Shown here piece after piece: positions 59,746 through 64,000 of a stretch of 64,000 nt of DNA (positions are counted from its first letter, which is position 1; every line of letters starts with the position of its first letter). The stretch is from DATHTS01 sp041940425 (GTDB taxonomy: Bacteria; Acidobacteriota; Blastocatellia; Pyrinomonadales; Pyrinomonadaceae). Location: the NCBI GenBank assembly GCA_041940425.1, contig JBGTSF010000005.1:42757-106756 (forward strand), given 5' to 3'. Both the position numbers and the translations under genes were made by a program. The notes under the pieces were generated by a model. The model was not told the DNA's origin. It saw only the letters and a program-made list of their open reading frames with translations, and did no database searches.

Positions 59746-60581
59746 TTAATATTTTGTTACCGAAAAAAAAATCAGACATATACGGTGTCTGACATTTATT
59801 CCTTAAAAATTTCCGCTTGTCAAACTTTTTTTCAACTTACCTTATTTTCCGGTAAATTTCCAAATCGCGTTCAATGCACCGATGAAATTCTCCGCCGCGC
59901 AGTTGTCTGTCTGCCGTTCGCGAGATCGAAAAATATTAGACGATAAATAATCTTCTTTGGCAAATTTGAAAATTTTCATTACCCGAAAATTGCCGCTTTA
60001 TTTTCGATCTTTAGCCGTTTACATAGTGTTCGATTTTTTTATCGTTTTACTTTCGTTTTCTTTTTTGGATGTAAAATAGATGAAACATAGGGCGTGTGCT
60101 AATCAGGAGTAAGAAAGAGACTGTTTTTATTAACTAATCGTGTGCGGACGGCTTTCCGAAACGTCTGGACGACTTTCCCGTGTAAGATCAGCCGGCAATT
60201 TATCTAAATCCACGGATAATTGAGAATCCGCTTTTCCCTTTTGCTCTTGACTCACAGTTTTTTATAACTATTTTTAGATTTTATTAGAAACGATTGTGTT
60301 ATCGGGATTGACGATGGCATTTTTTTTTGTTAAAAAATTAAAGTTCATTCTTTTAAAATTTATTTAAATTTGCTTCGAGTCTAGTAATCTAATTTTCAAC
60401 AGGCTTGTAATTTATATTCATCTGGTAACAAAAAGAAATTATTTCCATTTTATTCATAACGTTTTTTGTTATCGGTTTCCTCTTGTATCCGTGTCCTTAT
60501 TTTAAGGTAATAAATATATATGCTATCTCGAAAAGATGGTAGAAATCCCCGTTTTTTTTTAGCTTTGAGGAGGGCTTATAA
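59746..60581. promoter_or_regulatory. 836-bp divergent region between topA and the M36 protease gene
   Basis: No supported gene is seen. Near topA lies the palindrome TCAGACA-TATACGG-TGTCTGA (59772-59792), 27 bp upstream of the topA start, a possible operator or leader hairpin. The rest is AT-rich with homopolymer runs (TTTTTTTTTG at about 60312, TTTTTTTT at about 60553). Short frames such as the one at about 60080 have no coding support. The right end carries GAGGAGGG (60567-60574), the ribosome site of the protease gene. Long leader length suggests regulated expression, but no known riboswitch was recognised. Confidence 0.5.
59772..59792. promoter_or_regulatory. Palindrome upstream of topA
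   Basis: Two 7-bp arms TCAGACA and TGTCTGA around TATACGG, 27 bp from the topA start codon. Candidate operator or leader hairpin. Confidence 0.4.
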
Positions 60582-63500
60582 ATGCAAAAAAGTTCACACG
60601 CGGCGGACTATCGCGGTCTGTTGCTCAGTTTGTTTGTTCTAGCTTTGGCAGTCGGCTTGTTCGTCGTGCCGAGCTTTAACGGCTCCAAAGCCGTCAGCAA
60701 GGGTAAAGGTCTCTTTCAGAGAACCGAAACCCATGTTCCCGGTTTGGAGAATTATGATATTCGTTTAGACAAGGCGGCATTTGAATCTCTGACCAAATAC
60801 CGTCAGGAATCCGGTAAGGACGCGGCGGCGATCGCGGATATCAGAGAAGGTTTTGTGCGCGGTGAAGAAGAACTTCGAACGCGCATTCCGACCCTGAAAG
60901 TCGAATATAATCTCGGCATCCGCACGCCGGAAGTCATCACGCCGGATGTCTGGAAAGCACAGATCGAGCGTTTGACCGCACCTTCGGAAGAAAGACGGTC
61001 GGACATCCTGCGCCGGTTTGTTAAAGAAAACAGTAATTTGATCGGCGTTTCGGACGCCCAGGCGGACGCTCTGCGCGTAACGGCTGATTATACGAATCCG
61101 AACGGCTATATGTCGTTCGCGCATCTCGAACAGGTCATTGACGGCATTCCCGTTTTTCGCGGCGAAGTCAAGGCGGGATTTACCAAAGACGGTCGGATGA
61201 TCCGCGTCATCAATAATCTCGCTCCGGGACTCGATTACGATTCTCTGTCGAGAGATTTCCGCGATCCGGTGGACGCGGTCAGAGCGGCTTTCCGCAATAT
61301 CAACAGCGAGCCGACCAAGCTCGATGTTCAGCGCAACGAAGCGGCTTCGAGCGATCTGAAAGTCGTGTTCGGCAACGGCGACAATGCGACGGTCGCCGAA
61401 AAAATGTATTTCCCGACCGAACCGGGCGTGGCGCGTCCGGCGTGGCGCGTGATCATCTGGGAACCGGTAACGGCTTGGATGGTGATCGTGGATGCCGAAG
61501 ACGGCACATTGCTCTGGCGCAAAAACGCCGGTGAAGATCAAACCGAAGCGGCAACCTATCAGGTTTATACAAACCCGAATGCGTATATCAACGCCGCCGA
61601 TTCTCCGGCGCCGCTGACACCGGGACCGATTAATCCGACTCTCGGAACGCAAGGCGCGATCATTCCCAATCGGACTAACGTTACCTTGATCGGTAATGAA
61701 CCGCCGAACTGGGGACAAAATAATAACGGTTGGATGACCAACGGAACAAACATCACCGACGGTAACAACGTTGAAGCGGGTGTTGACCGCGTTGCGCCGG
61801 ACGGCGTGGACGCGCCTCAGCCGGGCGATTCGGCTTGTCCGGGCGCGGGTTGCCGTGTCTTTACTTCGGCATGGAATCCGCCGCCGGGAAATCCGCCGCC
61901 GGGCGATGCTCCGCTGACGGCAGTAGCTCAGCGCGGCGCGGTAATCCAGATGTTCTACGTGATGAATCTTTATCACGACGCGCTGTATAATCTCGGATGG
62001 ACCGAAATGGCGTTCAACTTCCAGCACGACAACTTCGGTCGCGGCGGCGTAGCAGGCGACAGAGTTCGCGCCGAAGGTCAGGATTCTTCGGGAACGAACA
62101 ACGCTAATTTCCAGACGCTTCCCGACGGAACGCGCGGACGTATGCAGATGTATATCTGGACGGGTCCGACTCCCGATTACGACGGAACGACGGATGCCGA
62201 CGTGATCATTCACGAAGTAACGCACGGATTGTCGAATCGTCTGCATAACAACGCCAACGGGCTGACAACGAATATGTCGCGCGGGATGGGTGAAGGCTGG
62301 TCTGACTGGTATGCTCACTCTCTGCTTTCCGAGCCGACCGATCCGATCAACGGAATCTACACGACAGGCGGTTATGCAACCTATCTCTTAACATCCGCCA
62401 CCGACACAAGCAACTATTACTACGGAATTCGCCGTTTCCCGAAAGCGGTGATGGCTTTCACGGGCGGTCCGAACAACCTTCCGCATAATCCATTGACGTT
62501 CAAACACGCAAATTCGAATTGTGCAACAACCATCGGCACGACAACCACTGCGGTCAGCAGCGCATACCCGCGCGGACCGGTTGGTTCGGCGACCTGCGAT
62601 CAGGTTCACAATCTCGGCGAAATCTGGTCGAGCGCGTTGTGGGAAGTTCGCGCTCTGATGGTTACCCGTCTCGGTTGGGCGGTCGGAAACAAGCGGGCTA
62701 TGCAGATCGTTACCGACGGTATGAAACTCGCTCCCGTAGGTCCGACATTCCTTCAGGAACGCGACGCGATCATCGCGGCGGCTTCGGCTCTGCCGGTCGC
62801 TTCGCTCGCCTCGGCTGACGTAGCCGATGTCCGCGAAGGTTTCCGTATTCGCGGAATGGGCTTTTCGGCAAGTATCCAAAACGCCGGAACCGGAGCGGGC
62901 AACACCGTCGTTACCGAAGCATTCGATTTCCCGAATGTTCAGATCGTTGATCCGTTCTCGGTTTCCGACGCTTCGGGCGACAACGACGGATTCCCCGAAC
63001 CGGGTGAAAATGTAACCTTGACCGTTTCGGTTACCAATCAAACCGGCTCGTCTATCAATAATGTTATGGTCAGCGTTGTCGGCGGCGGAACTAACAATGT
63101 CGGCACGATGAACGACGGTCAGACGATTCCGGTCAATCTGTCCTACACTGTTCCGTCAGGAGCGGCGTGCGGCAGTTTTCATCAGGTAACGATCAATGTC
63201 AGCAGTGATGTCGGAATGCAGACGCCTGAAATGTATGACTTCCGTCTCGGCGTTCCGGTCGGCGGACCACCGGCGGAATTTACCAATTCAACACCGATTG
63301 ATATGCCGAACGGTCAGCCGACGACGACCAGCGGTCCGTTTAACCCGTATCCGTCAAACATCACGGTTTCCGGTCTCAGCGGACAAAAGGTCATCAAGGT
63401 CAGATTCAACGGTTATCACCACGAATGGTATGACGACGTGGATATGCTTCTGGTCGGACCGGGCGGACAGAAATTCATCTTTATGTCCGATGTCGGCGGC

Positions 63501-64000
63501 AGTTTGACGGAGAATTTCCCGCCGATCACCTTTACGGTTTCCGATGCGGGCGATACGTTACTTCCCGACGCCGCACCGATGCAGAACGGCGTAACTTACA
63601 AACCGAGTAATGTCGGTGCGAACGATGCGTTCGACGCTCCGGCACCGGGAACGCCGTATGAAAACGCGGCGCCGGGCGGTTCGGCGACGTTTGCGTCCGT
63701 TTTCGGAACAGACGGAGCTAATATGAACGGCACGTGGAGTTTGTATGGCGACGACGATGCGGGTTCGGATCCGGGCAGAATTGACAACGGCTGGACGCTG
63801 ATCTTCGAATCGGATAATTATGCCTGTTCGGTAGGATCGGCTGAATCCAGAGCCGACTTTGACGGCGACGGCAGAACCGATCTGTCGGTCTTCCGTCCGT
63901 CCGAAGGCAACTGGTATATCCAGCAATCAACCGCCGGATTTTCGGCGATCAACTGGGGCTTGGCAGGCGACGTAATTGTTCCCGGCGACTACGACGGCGA
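60582..64000 (+). CDS. Secreted M36 (fungalysin-type) metalloprotease with FG-GAP/VCBS repeats, open at the right edge
   Basis: At least 1139 residues; the frame is open from ATG 60582 (ribosome site GAGGAGG) to the window end. A signal/anchor (LLLSLFVLALAVGLFVVPSF) is followed by an FTP-type propeptide (about 45-320) and the M36 catalytic domain. The zinc site HEVTHGLSNRL has H544 and H548, and the third ligand is E571 in GMGEGWSDWYAHSL. C-terminal to it: VSDASGDNDGFPEPGENVTL (about 800, CARDB/Ig-like), a proprotein-convertase P-like beta domain (ITVSGLSGQKVIKVRFNGYH, GTWSLYGDDDAGSDPGRIDN) and from about 1090 an FG-GAP/VCBS repeat (ADFDGDGRTDLSVFRPSEGN, WYIQQST). It is exported, probably to the cell surface or medium, to degrade proteins. 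The remaining repeats lie outside the window. Confidence 0.93.
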   Translation, partial: MQKSSHAADYRGLLLSLFVLALAVGLFVVPSFNGSKAVSKGKGLFQRTETHVPGLENYDIRLDKAAFESLTKYRQESGKDAAAIADIREGFVRGEEELRTRIPTLKVEYNLGIRTPEVITPDVWKAQIERLTAPSEERRSDILRRFVKENSNLIGVSDAQADALRVTADYTNPNGYMSFAHLEQVIDGIPVFRGEVKAGFTKDGRMIRVINNLAPGLDYDSLSRDFRDPVDAVRAAFRNINSEPTKLDVQRNEAASSDLKVVFGNGDNATVAEKMYFPTEPGVARPAWRVIIWEPVTAWMVIVDAEDGTLLWRKNAGEDQTEAATYQVYTNPNAYINAADSPAPLTPGPINPTLGTQGAIIPNRTNVTLIGNEPPNWGQNNNGWMTNGTNITDGNNVEAGVDRVAPDGVDAPQPGDSACPGAGCRVFTSAWNPPPGNPPPGDAPLTAVAQRGAVIQMFYVMNLYHDALYNLGWTEMAFNFQHDNFGRGGVAGDRVRAEGQDSSGTNNANFQTLPDGTRGRMQMYIWTGPTPDYDGTTDADVIIHEVTHGLSNRLHNNANGLTTNMSRGMGEGWSDWYAHSLLSEPTDPINGIYTTGGYATYLLTSATDTSNYYYGIRRFPKAVMAFTGGPNNLPHNPLTFKHANSNCATTIGTTTTAVSSAYPRGPVGSATCDQVHNLGEIWSSALWEVRALMVTRLGWAVGNKRAMQIVTDGMKLAPVGPTFLQERDAIIAAASALPVASLASADVADVREGFRIRGMGFSASIQNAGTGAGNTVVTEAFDFPNVQIVDPFSVSDASGDNDGFPEPGENVTLTVSVTNQTGSSINNVMVSVVGGGTNNVGTMNDGQTIPVNLSYTVPSGAACGSFHQVTINVSSDVGMQTPEMYDFRLGVPVGGPPAEFTNSTPIDMPNGQPTTTSGPFNPYPSNITVSGLSGQKVIKVRFNGYHHEWYDDVDMLLVGPGGQKFIFMSDVGGSLTENFPPITFTVSDAGDTLLPDAAPMQNGVTYKPSNVGANDAFDAPAPGTPYENAAPGGSATFASVFGTDGANMNGTWSLYGDDDAGSDPGRIDNGWTLIFESDNYACSVGSAESRADFDGDGRTDLSVFRPSEGNWYIQQSTAGFSAINWGLAGDVIVPGDYDG

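Noticed and set aside
60765..62318. A 517-codon open frame on the - strand
   Set aside because: It lies opposite the M36 protease gene; the + strand frame has all domain motifs, and the - frame is low-complexity Arg/Ile-rich with no domain.
1..64000. tRNA or rRNA genes
   Set aside because: No cloverleaf-like gap or conserved T-loop sequence was seen in any intergenic stretch; computed scanning (tRNAscan-SE) would be decisive.

Overview
The window is one contiguous piece of a bacterial chromosome (64 kb, GC about 48-50% by eye, one 98-N scaffold gap at 46026-46123). Most genes are housekeeping or cell-envelope genes, mixed on both strands, with short intergenic gaps rich in repeats. The gene set includes bshA of bacillithiol synthesis, several TonB-C-domain proteins, three Uma2-family nucleases, a diadenylate cyclase with its YbbR partner, an FHA-GAF-adenylate cyclase, and a secreted M36 metalloprotease that runs into FG-GAP/VCBS repeats. 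This mix fits Acidobacteriota, most likely class Blastocatellia (Pyrinomonadaceae-like). That placement is inferred from family content; there is no rRNA or tRNA in the window to test it.

Layout. 1-4.8 kb: the tail of an SDR gene, two tandem paralogous secreted proteins (-) and an ankyrin lipoprotein (+). 5-8.7 kb: marC, then a + strand run of miaA, hfq, tmk and holB. 8.8-11.9 kb: three TonB-C proteins in a row, the last made of three TonB-C domains. 12-17.4 kb: a DUF2752 protein, a mosaic hisS, two unknown genes, a frameshifted DUF1016 nuclease and a DinB protein. 17.6-18.5 kb: two tiny secreted arginine-rich paralogues. 18.7-24.2 kb: dxr, Uma2, rseP, ispG (MEP pathway genes around a site-2 protease) and a redoxin. 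24.2-30.5 kb: a MITE-like element, a ZIP transporter, an unknown gene, and pntA and pntB separated by a two-gene AbiEii-like module. 30.5-34.5 kb: a P-loop kinase, a small membrane protein, an AT-rich DUF262/DUF1524 (GmrSD-like) defence gene, and an unrecognised 242-aa gene followed by about 490 bp of hairpins plus a 21-bp tandem array that ends in an intrinsic terminator.

34.5-45.6 kb: a DUF885 protein, a YcxB-like protein, an SNase-like protein, an NtrC-type regulator with its histidine kinase, a SurA-like protein, another TonB-C protein, a sugar dehydrogenase and bshA. 45.6-60 kb: a CTTAAG palindrome field, a gapped alpha/beta hydrolase, cdaR-cdaA, a CBS-type site-2 protease, mreB, the FHA-GAF-cyclase, a cysteine desulfurase, Uma2, a serine hydrolase and topA. 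60.6-64 kb: the M36 protease, open at the right edge.

Main points of interest: (a) the 33.3-34.5 kb locus, the best candidate for an undescribed system; (b) many intergenic hairpins built from different 7-10-bp words iterated on one arm and complemented on the other, one of them inside a MITE with 17-bp TIRs and a 6-bp target duplication; (c) repeat words that have entered coding sequence (dxr) or supply a start codon (miaA); (d) a hisS whose middle third has a foreign, AT-rich codon style; (e) a -1 nt frameshift in the DUF1016 gene; (f) an AbiEii-like module inserted in the transhydrogenase operon.
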